Of a stretch of 17,684 nt of DNA, positions 1-9,670 are shown piece after piece. Position 1 is the first letter of the stretch. Each line of letters begins with the position of its first letter. The stretch covers positions 651,989-669,672 of the forward strand of contig NW_001865061.1 in NCBI RefSeq assembly GCF_000002865.3, in the 5' to 3' direction. The position numbers and the translations under genes are program-made. Under the pieces are notes generated by a model, which saw nothing but the letters and a program-made list of their open reading frames with translations, searched no databases and had not been told where the DNA came from. The stretch comes from Monosiga brevicollis MX1 (lineage: Eukaryota; Opisthokonta; Choanoflagellata; Craspedida; Salpingoecidae).

Positions 1-1
1 C

Positions 2-70
2 CGCCGTGTCGAGGTCAATGTCGAGGAGAGTCACGGCGATTGGATGGTCGATGTCAGCGTGGACGAGTAG
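2..70 (+). CDS. 3' end of an unidentified gene (partial)
   Basis: An open frame enters from the left edge and reads 22 codons before TAG at 68-70, ending in GDWMVDVSVDE. The alternating hydrophobic and charged residues (VEVNVEE, WMVDVSV) look like beta strands, and third codon positions are mostly G or C, as in the clear genes further right. This fits the last exon of a gene whose body lies outside the window. The stretch is too short to assign a family, and a chance open frame cannot be excluded. Confidence 0.4.
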   Translation, partial: RRVEVNVEESHGDWMVDVSVDE

Positions 71-1139
71 GAGCTGGATTGGCGTGGCACAGTCCTTTCT
101 TTGCAGAGTAGTAATGACGTCTTGACGACAAAGGTCCATCGCACGAACTAAAAAGGAGCAGAGGTCGCGCATCACGTTGGCTGCGCTCAGCTTGCACGGC
201 AGCAAGGGCAAACTGCATCATTGATCCCAGGGCCAAGCCGTTCGGCGACTGGGGATTGAGCAAACACGATCGTTGATCACACTTTGCCCTCTCAACAATG
301 TGTATCGAGCCGTTTATCGACGTCTCGTTTACCATTGGTTCTTCTGCCACAGGCTTGTCGAGCGCCACCGTTTCTACTACTCTTCGGATTCTCCTCTGTC
401 TGGCACATTGGGGATCACCATCCAGTCGAATCAGACTGTCGCCTGTGCGTATTCTATTGAAATCAATCCCAGCAACTGAGGTCGCTTTCGTTGAAGTTTG
501 CTCTCATATCAATTCACAAATCAATGGCTTGGCTGTAGCAGCCTGTGGTATCACGGCATGATCGTGGATAGCACAGACTTGCCAATGGTTGCGTTCAGAT
601 GCGAGGCCACAAATGGTTTGCGTGATGCTCATCCGATTCTTCAAGCAGTGGACTAGAGCAGCTAGCCTCTTGCCGCTCGAGGGAGCCCGTAAAACAACAG
701 CAGAAGGTGATGGACTTGACATGTGAAGAAGCACCAACGCGACTGTGCGTAAGAGAGGCATCGTCCTGATGATGGCATTCCGACCCAAATGTGTTGTCAG
801 ACATGGCGGGCCGGGCGCTCCGATCAGCAAGAAGTGGACCATTGACAATAATGTCACATAAAATTCACGGTTTACATTTGTCTGTCTCGGCAGTGAGCTG
901 TCTCGTTTGCGTGGCACATGCCCAGCACGGAGCTCGATTCTGCGCTTACCCTTTTTTTAGCTTTAAAATCCTCTGTTCGGGACATCGCGATCGCCATCGG
1001 CTTCTCGTCGAAGAAGGCAGGAGACTCGAGTCTGTTTTGTAAAGGAGACAAAGTCCAAGCTTTTGATTGACAGCGACAGCGACGGCTACAGGTGACCATG
1101 CCCTGACCAGAATCGTTGCTTGTTTACGATCGCAGCAAG
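71..1139. other. Intergenic stretch, no supported gene
   Basis: Short open frames occur on both strands, but none has a recognisable domain, a convincing start, or flanking splice sites that join in phase. Base composition is mixed and no strong repeat was seen. It may hold the 3' untranslated region of the gene ending at 70, or unrecognised exons. Confidence 0.4.
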
Positions 1140-1800
1140 CGTCTCACACAAAACGCGCAAAACAACCCCCACCCCCCCAAAAAAAAAACATCAACACGAG
1201 CCATAAGCAACACATTGTAGCTAACGAAGAAGAACAATGGTGACAGCAGGTGGCTGCACGCGGCGTTGTTGACATGCTCCTCCACCAAAAAACAAGAAAA
1301 ACATCAACACAAGACCCAAACCACAACACGTCGCATCATAACAAAAATAAACCTTGTGCGGGTGGCACGCGCCCGCCATTCGGCCCCTGTTTGTGTTGTT
1401 TGCACACACACAAGACAAACATCAACAGTGACCCGCGCCTTTTGCGATGCGCGGGTCGTTCGCAAGCCACAAACGCGACTGTGCTATGCGCTGCGCATAT
1501 CGAGTTGCACATCGCAAACCCCCCCTCCCCGAACCATAAACGCGACTTTGCTATTCGCTGCACCGAGCCATAAACGCGACCTTGCTATATGCGATACCCA
1601 GGTGGCCGCACGCGCCTCCGTGTGCCGTGTCGTTGATTGCACACAAAAAAAACATCACAACATGACTTTGCAAGACCCTTGATCCCATTGTCACACCCAG
1701 CTGCACCCATCTCACCCATATCCGCAACAAACAACCACACCTACCGTACACCCAAAAACATCAACAAAGGCCCTGTCCTTGACCAGGCCCATACGCAAAA
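1140..1800. repeat. A/C-rich low-complexity region with degenerate short repeats
   Basis: The plus strand is strongly A and C rich. The phrase AAACATCAACA recurs near 1188, 1298, 1414 and 1756 with varied neighbours. A second unit built on CATAAACGCGAC followed by TTGCTAT appears at 1535 and 1569, 34 bases apart, with a third diverged copy (ACAAACGCGACTGTGCTATG) near 1468. No coding exon is supported here. It lies upstream of the LamG gene and may include part of its promoter region, but no TATA box or other core element was recognised. Confidence 0.55.
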
Positions 1801-2115
1801 ACTTCGAGCCCATGACATCTCCGCTAGATCCATCCCCTACAAAGGCTCCGAGCCCACATTTACTCCTTCTCGCACCCCTTTTGTTCAAACACACCAAGCC
1901 AAGCACCAAGCCAATCAGCGCCGTGTTGCTCCCGGCGCGTCGTATCACCACCGCAATAGTACATATACAACAACAATAATACCGTGCACCTTTAGCATAA
2001 AAAAACACACACAGGGCACTTAGGGGCACGGGCAGTGTGGCACGCAGGGTTCACGGCCTTATTTTCTTCCTTTCCACTGTTTGGGAGATCGAGATCAATC
2101 ATCAACATCATCATC

Positions 2116-5100
2116 ATGGCTGTGCTTCGCCTGACCGTGGTGGCCCTGGCTGCCCTGTTGATGGCGGCCCCCAGCTTGGCTGGTACGTTCCCACTCTCTC
2201 TCTCTCTCGCTCTCCTCTCGCTCTCCTCTCTCTCCTCTCTCTCTCTCTCTCTCCCTGTCATTGCTTCGAGATCTCGCCACCCCAGTGTCTCACCCCACCA
2301 CTCGGGGCGTCGGGCTTTTGTTTTGTTTTAGTGGACTGTACCGGCCATTATGAGGTGCCAGACGGCAACGATGGCTGCCGCTGCCAATCCGGCTTTGCCT
2401 ACAAGAACGGCCATTGTGCCATCGTCAATGAAATTGTGACCGAGGAAAACGTGTGTCATCGTCCTCTTGCCTCCCTTCCCCGCCTGCACACACCCGCACC
2501 CGCACCACCCACTGACCACTCGAATCGCTGCCACGATTGCTTCTTTCGCAGAAAATTGTCCTCAAGGCAGAGGGCGTTGTCCTGCGGGCCCCCAATGACG
2601 CCATGACCAACGTTGCCGACACCAACCTTGGTGACACCCTCAGCTCGCTCAGCTCAAGCGCTGCCGATAGCGCCTCCCGCCTCAGCGTCATCGAAGCCGC
2701 CTATGTCAACATTGGCACCGTGCGCGAGCTTGAGGCTCTCTTGGGCAACCTCTCCGATGCCAGCGAGTCGTTCGTGGATGAAGCCCTTCTCGCGAGCCTA
2801 ATCCCCCGCCTTGCGACCAACGAGATGGAGGACGTCGTCTGCCAAAACACGTCCGATCTTCGCACGATCCGCTACCACCTCTTTGGCCGCCACCTCGAGT
2901 ACTGTGCCCAATGGAAGAACACCTTCTACTGGCACCAGTTGGGCCTGCCCGACAAGTGCCGCTACGGCAACTCTTCCTCCGGAGTCTGCCATCGCTGCAT
3001 CGATGGCTACGTGACAGCCCGTGGTGGCACGCTTTGCACCATGCAGGGCAACGTGCTCCACCTCGCTTTTGACAACAACCTTTATGACCAATCCTGGCTT
3101 GGCCGAGACGCCCGCTTTTATGGCGTTGCCAACGACTACACCTTTGGTGACAACGTGTTTGCGTCAGCTGACGGTACCCCCTTCCTCAAGCTCAACGGCA
3201 ACGGCGAGCATGTGCGCGTCGAGCCCATGACCTTTGGTGGCGACCTGTCCATTTGCGTCGATGTGTATTATGAAAACTTTTTGACGTGGTCCCGCGTCAT
3301 GGACTTTAGCGCTGGCGGCGAAGGCGGCACGCAGACTGGAAGCGACAGCAATATTCTCCTCGCCAATGTCGGCGGTTCCAGCGATATGAAGTTTGCTGTC
3401 CAGAATGGCGGCCAGCAAATCTTTGCCATGGAACTTGAGAACTTTCTCGACGCTGCCTACCACAAGTGGGCCCATGTGTGCATCACGGCCGACGGCGGGA
3501 CCTACACCGCCTATCTCAACGGCGAGGTTGTTTCCATTCAAACCGGTCCTCCGATCCCTTGGGTGCGCCGCTCTTCCAATTACATCGGCCGCTCCAACTG
3601 GCAGGGAAACGCCCACTTTAAGGGCAACATGGATAACCTTCGCATCTTTTCCCGCGCGCTCACAGCCGACGATGTGGCTGAAATCGCCAGCGAGGTCATC
3701 TTTCCACCCCCCTTGGACGAGGGTCTGTTTGCTCGCTACCGATTCGAAGGCAACACCTTGGACAGCAGTGGTAACGGCAATGATGCGGTTGCGGAAAACC
3801 ATTTGCCCTTCAACGCTTATCAGCGTCGTGCGCCCGAGGGTGAATATGCCATGCAGTTTGACGGCACGGACGACTATGTCACCATGCCTGCCATTTCTTT
3901 TGACGATTCGGCCCTCAGCTTCTGCTTCCACATTCGTTGGTACGACCTCGACTCATGGAGCCGAGTCATTGACATCCACAACTCGGGCAGCGATGGTGTC
4001 CTTCTGACGCATATTGACACCGGCGAGAATTTGCAATTTGCCGTTAAGATTCCCAGTCAGCCGCAAGCGACGCTGGAAGTAACCAGCGGTTGGGCGTACG
4101 CTCGGGGGGCTTACCAACATTATTGTGCCACCATGAACAACACGGAAATGGCACTCTACCGTCAAGGCCGTCTTGTCACGACCGTGAGCAACGTGACGCC
4201 CCTTGGCACGCCCACCTATGCCAACGCCTACATTGGGCGTTCTGCATACTCGTCTGATGCCACTCTGGGCGCCGAGCTTGATGACGTCCAAATTTATCGT
4301 CGTGCTCTCCCGCTGGAGGATGTCCAGTTGGCCATGTGCGATGGCAAGGCGGCCTTGGACTGCGTTGGCCTCTTGGGCCACTGGACCTTTGATTACAGCC
4401 TGCGTGACAACAGCAATAACCAGTGGAACGGTGAACTCGTGGCCGCAGATCAGGAGGTGCGTTGATTGACCTTTACAAAAATGTTCCGCTTACACAGAAG
4501 CAACTCACTTCTCTCATTTGTGTCTCGTGCCTTGCTTCATGTAGGAGGTGACCCACTTCGTTTCCGATGATGCCATCGAGGGCACACATGCGCTAAACTT
4601 TGTCGGCAACAACAGCTACGTGCAGCTGCCCCCCCGACGCCTCTTTGGCGAAAGTGATCTCTCGTTTTGCGTCTGGGTGAAGTTTGGTTCCAACAATTAT
4701 TGGGAGTAAGTTTTATTTGTCTTTGCTTTAGACATGGCACAATGCGAGTGTGGTGTCTAAGGATCTGCTCACGCGCAATTCTCTTGTGGTCACAGGCGAA
4801 TCTTCGACTTTGGCAGCACCTATGGTTCCCAACGCATCTACATGTCCCGCGTGGGCAATGACAACACCATTCTTTTGGATGTGCACAAGAATGGTGGAAA
4901 TACGGATGTCCGTGCCGACCTGCCCAACTCCACAGACTACACGCACGTGTGTGCTACCATCGACTCAGCCGGTGGTCACATGTACATCAATGGCGAGGTA
5001 CGAGCTTTGGCAGGGAATGCGTCGCCTCATTTTTGTCACGCAAGGTTGCTTGTCGAATTCTGACGCCACATTCTCCTATTCCTTCCTCGTGTTTCTCTCC

Positions 5101-5292
5101 TTCCTGCAGCTGGCACAGGAAACCCCGGGCGTGCCAAAGTTGGACCTGCTTAACTCTAACCTCAATTATATCGGTCGCTCTTACTATGATCAAGATGCTT
5201 CAACCGATGCCAAGATGGATGACTTCCGCATTTATGGCTATGCGCTGTCGGCCACTGAGGTGTCGACCCTGTACAACATGTATGCCAATTAG
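2116..5292 (+). CDS. Secreted protein with three tandem LamG-like (jelly-roll) domains
   Basis: Six exons join in frame: 2116-2182, 2332-2450, 2552-4456, 4545-4705, 4796-4997 and 5110-5292 (878 residues, TAG stop). Introns are 149, 101, 88, 90 and 112 bases, all GT-AG. The start ATG opens a clear signal peptide (MAVLRLTVVALAALLMAAPS, cleavage expected after SLA), so the product enters the secretory route. Exon 2 gives a small Cys cluster resembling part of an EGF-like module. Residues about 75-160 are Ala/Ser/Leu-rich and probably helical; a second Cys-rich patch spans about 160-225. Three concanavalin-like laminin G repeats of the Laminin_G_3 kind follow at about 230-442, 454-658 and 669-878. 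Each has the typical start (LHLAFDN, ARYRFEG, GHWTFDY), a central CVDVYYE/CFHIRWY/CVWVKFG strand, and the closing YIGRS...DDVQIYRRAL signature. There is no transmembrane segment, so a matrix or adhesion role by carbohydrate or protein binding is likely. The family assignment is strong; the ligand is unknown. Confidence 0.9.
2194..2262 (+). repeat. CT-rich microsatellite inside intron 1 of the LamG gene
   Basis: An almost pure run of CT/TC dinucleotides with occasional G fills the middle of the first intron (2183-2331), shortly after the donor GTACGT. The acceptor lies about 70 bases downstream after TTTTGTTTTA. It acts as a very long pyrimidine tract and is expected to vary in length between strains. 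Confidence 0.85.
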
Positions 5293-5664
5293 TAAAGTCT
5301 CGACATTCACGGGCCGCGCCTGTATGGGACAACCAATTCTGTGGTGGTTGGTTCGATATGCACAGGTATTCATCCTCAGTGTGTGTCCACTTTGGTGTCC
5401 TGGTTTGTGTTCCTGATTTTATCCGCGCCTTGCATGGAATGAACAATGCGTATTATGCGATGATATTATCATTTTTTGTATGGGCGTGTCAATTGTAATC
5501 ACAACGAGAGCTTTCCATCCTTTCTGCCCGTGAAAACTGGTCCAGAAGACGCAGAGCAGACTCATTTGAACCTTTTATTGTGCGGTTTTCTGTAATGAGC
5601 AACGCGATAAAATGGGCACACGGACGAAAGCCACCAACAGCCATGTCAACACGATGCTGGGGTA
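5293..5664. other. 3' flank of the LamG gene, no gene seen
   Basis: This is the untranslated region and spacer after TAG at 5290-5292. No canonical AATAAA was found; the nearest odd structure is a small palindrome ATGATATTATCAT near 5460-5472. Open frames here are short and have no domain support. Confidence 0.45.
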
Positions 5665-6660
5665 GGATAAGGTAGTGTAAGCGCTAGCACCAGGCCGATG
5701 CGGAAAACGGGCAAGGCATGTGAGACCTCCCGGCGTTGTGACCAGTGTTTGGCGCGCATACAGCCGCATCTCCGGCCAATATGATTGGCTAGGATCTGGG
5801 CCTCGCCGCTTGGACTTGCCGACTGCCACAGGGGTCAAAGACTTCTCACACTTAGGGGTCGATCATAGCGACGAGAAGAGTTCATGATTGACTAGGAGGG
5901 GTGTTGTCAAAAAAAAACAAGATCATGTTTGTCTAGCTCACTGTCAGAAATGTCCGCTCGCATCAGGGCAGGCCGGGGAAGAAGGGGAGGTGGGGGGGAG
6001 TGGGGTTGAATTGGATCACCAACGGGCTTGGAACGTTGTCCAGCTGCCATGGCTGGCGAAAGGGCAGCACACATAAAAGTACAAGCCCGGTTTGACGGTG
6101 CTTCGAAATCTGCTCGTATAACGTTTTGAAGAAAAAAATAGGGTTTTGAACATGTGTTTGCTTTTTGCATTTTCCTCCTCCTTCGACTGTGTGGTCTTCA
6201 TGGCTCTTCTTTCCTTCTTCAACATCGACCAAGGCGGGTTGCTCGACGTGCCTTGCCTGTCTATCGTGGCCGATCGTGCTTGATCGCTTGCTCTTGGTAC
6301 GGGACTCTCCTGGTCAAAGTCTTGCGGCAACGCCAGAACGTCATCGCTGCCACTTTTTTTTCGTCGTGGTGCGCGCGCCACTGATCTCACCTCACAGTCG
6401 AAAGCGTGCGCTTGGGCAACCAAGTACACTTGTCCTCACAACTGTCATCTAGAACCTGCTGACCAAAGGTTAGTCATTTGTTGCATCAGGCAGAAAAGAG
6501 CAAGACCCGCTGACCGGCTGCCATTTTGGAAAGTGCGCCCCCCAGTCCGAATTTTGGGTTGTTAGACGAGTTGTGCTTGGAGGGGTCTCATGAGATTGGT
6601 GATGGATAGAGAAGCAAGATATCGATTGGAAGCGGATGGTGATCGAGACGTACCTTTACT
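5665..6660 (+). promoter_or_regulatory. Conserved ~1 kb 5' flank of ankyrin gene A (copy 1)
   Basis: This stretch aligns along most of its length with 15930-16817 upstream of gene C, and its right half with 9250-9670. Shared landmarks are GTGTAA...AGCACCAGG (5675 / 15945), ACCAACGGGCTTGG (about 6019 / 16107), GTTTGACGG...AATCTGCTCG, GGGTTGCTCGACGTG, GGGACTCTCCTGGTC, and a splice-donor-like AAAGGTTAGT at 6466-6475. Conservation continues to the start codon. It most likely holds the promoter and a 5' untranslated exon ending at 6468, with the leader resuming at or before the conserved GAAG at 6629-6632. Transcript boundaries are inferred only from conservation. Confidence 0.7.
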
Positions 6661-6668
6661 ATGAGTGA
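6636..6668 (+). promoter_or_regulatory. Short upstream ORF overlapping the gene A start codon
   Basis: ATG at 6636 opens a ten-codon frame (MVIETYLYYE) whose TGA at 6666-6668 lies just past the main ATG at 6661, in another frame. Gene C has a matching upstream ATG. An overlapping upstream frame of this sort usually lowers initiation at the main start. Whether it is in the mature leader depends on where the leader splices. Confidence 0.4.
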
Positions 6669-8916
6669 TGATGGATACAAGCTGTTTGATGCGTGCTGGT
6701 TATCAAATCCACAAAAGGCACTGCAGCTGTTGACCAGTTGGGACCAACAACGTATTCGGGATGCTGCCCGATACAAAGCTAATGGGGTACGGAAGTTGTT
6801 TGGTATGATGTTGTGTGATAGTGGTTACACCTCGAATACGTCTCTGGATGTGAGTGACGTGATGGTATAACTTGGGGCATAAACGTACTGCATGTTTGAA
6901 CCATATCATCCCACAGCTTGGCCAAACACCACTGCACTGGGCCTGCGATAACGGTCATGACAAGGTGGTGGAGATGCTGTTGAAGCACGGTGTTGATACT
7001 GAAGCCAAGACCATCGTCAGTACAAAACCTCCCTCTTGCCCCCCCGCCCCCTTCCCCCTATGTTGGTACACCTGTACCACATGATGATGATGCTGAGGAT
7101 ACTGTACCTGTACGTCATGCTGATGCATCATCCCACAGGGTGGCCAAACACCGCTGCACGATGCCTGCCGTAACGGTCATGACAACGTGGTGGAGATGCT
7201 GTTGAAAAACGGTGCCGAAGCTAAAGCCAAGACCAAGGTCAGTACAGTACCTCCCTCTTGCTGCCCTCGATGGTACATTTGTACCACATAATGATGATGA
7301 TACTGATGATGCTGCACCCGCACGTCATGCTGATGCATCACCCCACAGGATGGCGATACACCACTGCACAATGCCTGCCGATCCGGTCATGTCAAGGTCG
7401 TGGAGATGCTGTTGGAGCACGGTGCTGATGTTCAAGCCAAGAACGAGGTCAGTACAGTGCCTCCCTCTTCCTCTCCTTCACCCCCCTATGATGGTACACC
7501 TGTACCACATGATGAATATGATGATGCTGATGCTGAACCTGTACGTCATGCTGATGCATCCTCCCACAGGGTGGCTATACACCACTGCACGACGCCTGCC
7601 GTAACGGTCACGACAGGGTGGTGAAGATGCTGTTGAAGAACGGTGCCGAAGCTAGAGCCAAGACCAAGGTCAGTATAGTACCTCCCTCTTCCCCGCCCCC
7701 CTCTGGCTGCTGCTGCTGTTTCCGTGCTCGTCGCCTCTGCCCCGTCCCTCGCTCCTCTACACCCTGCCCACTGTGCGCGTCCGTTCTGTCTCTTGTTCCT
7801 TTTCATCTTATCCGCTATCCTGTCCCCCGTTTTCCGTCCGCCCGTTGTCGCTGCTCCTTGCCCCCCGCTTGTTCCGCTGTATCTTCCGCCCGGTTTCCTT
7901 TTCTGATGTTGTGACCTCAATCGGAGCACTACCCCATCCCTTGCCATAGCGCCCTTGCCTCCCTCGCACGCTCGAGCGGCTTTCAGTGGTCGTCTCTTCA
8001 GCTTTACCCCGGCACACTCGACGCTCACTCCCACCCATCCATGCTCCCTCTTTAAAAAAAAAAATATAAACACGCCCCATGTTTCCAAACATTGGTTGCT
8101 ATATAGGACGGTCAAACGCCGCTCCATGCAGCCTGCACTGTCTTCTCTGCCAGCCAAACGGTGATCGAACAACTCTTGCGTCACGGTGCCGACCCAGATG
8201 CGAGAGATCGTGTAAGCCTTTCACCACAATGCTGCACTGTTTCGCTATTCTGCTGCACCTGCGATTGATACCTGACGACCTGCTGTGGCAGACGGGTGTT
8301 CGGCCCTTGGATCTGCTCCTTAGCAGGAGTCGCATCAGGCTGGAGGTGGGCCGTTTTTATTTTTGGTATCGATTGCAGAGGAAAGCTTGCTTACCGATGA
8401 ATCTGTTTTACTTTATAGCTGGTTGCAGAGCTATTGGGCGCAACCCGTACCCCTTGCTCCTACCAAACTTCGAATCCCAATGGTGCGAACCTGATTCCCA
8501 GGTCATCGTTGGCAATGTCTTGTTCTCATCGGATTTCAACGTGCCGCCAGTCCAAGGTTTGATTCATGCAGAGCAGGTCAGACGGTGGCGGCGCGCTGCT
8601 GCTGTGCTTTGTAGCGTCGGCTGGCGCGTGTATCCTCAATTGTTCAATATTCAAGATTTACAAACCCTTTGTGACTGCCAGGCCGCTCGAACGTCCGCCG
8701 CTCAAGTTACACCTGCGAATTGAAATGGGTGCTTGTGGTTGACCTTATACTATTCCCTCAAAAGACTGATTCATGTGTACTTCCTGCATCGCAGCAAGCC
8801 TTCGAGACAATGCTCGCATCTACTTTAACCAGACGCGTTGGGATATCACCATGCATGAAAATCGCCATACAGTGCCTGTGTGCGGCTGGATCAAGAAGCG
8901 AATTGAAGAAAAGTGA
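6661..8916 (+). CDS. Ankyrin-repeat protein A
   Basis: Ten exons join in frame to 345 residues: 6661-6786, 6917-7015, 7139-7237, 7349-7447, 7570-7668, 8107-8211, 8292-8345, 8419-8501, 8577-8728 and 8795-8916 (TGA). The ATG was chosen because MSDDG and its upstream flank are conserved in gene C. Residues 1-42 form an N-terminal cap (LFDACWLSNPQKALQLL). Exons 2-5 each encode exactly one 33-residue ankyrin repeat (for example GQTPLHDACRNGHDNVVEML). Exon 6 is a 35-residue repeat with a two-residue insertion. Exons 7 and 8 together make a diverged repeat (GVRPLDLLL...LVAELLG). Exon 9 has a hydrophobic segment (GALLLCFVASAGACILN), and exon 10 ends in a capping-like repeat (TRWDITMHENRHTVPVCGWI). 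The product is probably an intracellular protein-binding scaffold; no enzymatic domain is visible. Exons 1-7 are firm. Exons 8-10 rest on phase agreement, and the donor of exon 8 (GTCATC) is weak. Confidence 0.8.
6917..7668 (+). repeat. Tandem exon+intron units of gene A (four copies)
   Basis: Repeat starts at 6917, 7139, 7349 and 7570 give periods of 222, 210 and 221 bases. Each unit is a 99-base ankyrin exon plus an intron of 123, 111 or 122 bases. Introns begin GTCAGTACA, carry CCTCCCTCTT soon after, a central TGGTACACCTGTACCACATG, a GAT/ATG-rich stretch, and end GCTGATGCATCATCCCACAG or close variants. The fifth intron (7669-8106) starts with the same 5' sequence and then diverges, which marks the edge of the array. 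Confidence 0.9.
7669..8106 (+). other. Long pyrimidine-rich intron of gene A
   Basis: This 438-base intron is three to four times longer than its neighbours. It opens like the unit introns (GTCAGTATAGTACCTCCCTC), then becomes an unrelated C/T-rich stretch to about 7905 and a different sequence to the acceptor GCTATATAG. The join between array-type and non-array sequence falls within it. Confidence 0.75.
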
Positions 8917-9249
8917 TCAACGCGAAGGCAGGTATCGTCAACCAACGCCTCTACAGTCGTCAGAGTATCAAGGCGTAGCTGGAGGCAGTGATGAAGCTCA
9001 AGGTTGCCAAAAAAAATCTGCGAGACCGACGGGAGTCGACACACTGCTCCAATGATTGTCTGAACGGCTCATGCTGATGATGATGCCCCGGCACTCCGGC
9101 TCGCCCGAGGAGAAACCGAGAACAAGCGCACATATGACAACTACAAGAAGGGAGGACAAGAAGCACCATCATTGTAATCACGCCTCGCATGCGCCCGACC
9201 AGCTTCCCAGCTGGCCAACGAGCGTGATGCGCGCGACAAAGGGCTGAGC
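8917..9249 (+). pseudogene. Coding-like remnant after gene A
   Basis: Directly after the gene A stop, another frame reads a helical, basic sequence: AKAGIVNQRLYSRQSIKA, an in-frame TAG at 8973-8975, then LEAVMKLKVAKKNLRDRR. It overlaps the end of gene A in a shifted frame at the AAAA run (8910-8913). This looks like a once-longer C terminus lost by a frameshift and a nonsense change, or the remains of a neighbouring gene. No domain is recognised. The part from about 9060 to 9249 shows nothing clear. Confidence 0.35.
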
Positions 9250-9670
9250 TCTTCCTTCTTCTTCGCCAACTCTTCTGCTTCTGTCTCTTCTGCTTGCCTC
9301 TCTTTGGACTCGGTATCGACCTCGGCATCAAGGGGTTGCTTGAAGTGTCTTGTTTTGTGTGGGGTGCTTGATCGCTTGTGCTTGTACGTGACTCTCCTCT
9401 TGTGGCGACACCAGAACGTTTGGTTGAGCGCATCGCCGCCACCTTTTTCTCACCCGTGGTGTGAGTGGCACTGATCTCGCCTCGCAGTCGTCAGCGTACA
9501 CCTGTACCCGTGACTGTCCCCAAGAACTTTAGACCAGAGGTGAGTCGATTGGCACATCAAGCGACAAGAGCAAAGACCCGCCGACCGACTGCCGTATTCG
9601 AACTGCACGCGCACGTCGAATCCCAGCCCGAATTTCTGGGTTGTCAGACGAGTTGCGCTTTGTTTGTCAT
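9250..9670 (+). repeat. Orphan copy of the ankyrin-gene 5' flank (copy 2)
   Basis: This segment matches the right half of the flanks of genes A and C: GGTATCGACCTCGGCATC, GTGACTCTCCT, CACTGATCTCGCCTCGCAG, a donor-like CAGAGGTGAGTCG at 9535-9547, AAGACCCGCCGACCG, and CCCGAATTTCTGGGTTGTCA. Similarity stops near 9670, before the place where the other copies have the MSDDG exon, and no ankyrin exon follows. It is most simply a promoter-side fragment left after a deletion or partial duplication. Confidence 0.7.

Noticed and set aside
2035-2331. Start of the LamG gene at the earlier in-frame or near-frame ATGs
   Set aside because: Those frames run through the CT-rich intron as Ser/Leu repeats. The ATG at 2116 gives a clean signal peptide and an in-phase splice.
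3164-3931. Long minus-strand open frame (255 residues) across the LamG gene
   Set aside because: It lies wholly opposite the well-supported LamG exon and has no domain. It is a codon-bias shadow.
6917-7668. CRISPR-like array of spaced repeats
   Set aside because: The period is about 220 bases, the repeats are coding ankyrin exons with introns, and the context is eukaryotic.
7546-8184. Minus-strand open frame of 212 residues over gene A intron 5
   Set aside because: It overlaps a pyrimidine-rich intron and an ankyrin exon on the other strand. Its Arg/Gly-rich composition follows from base bias.
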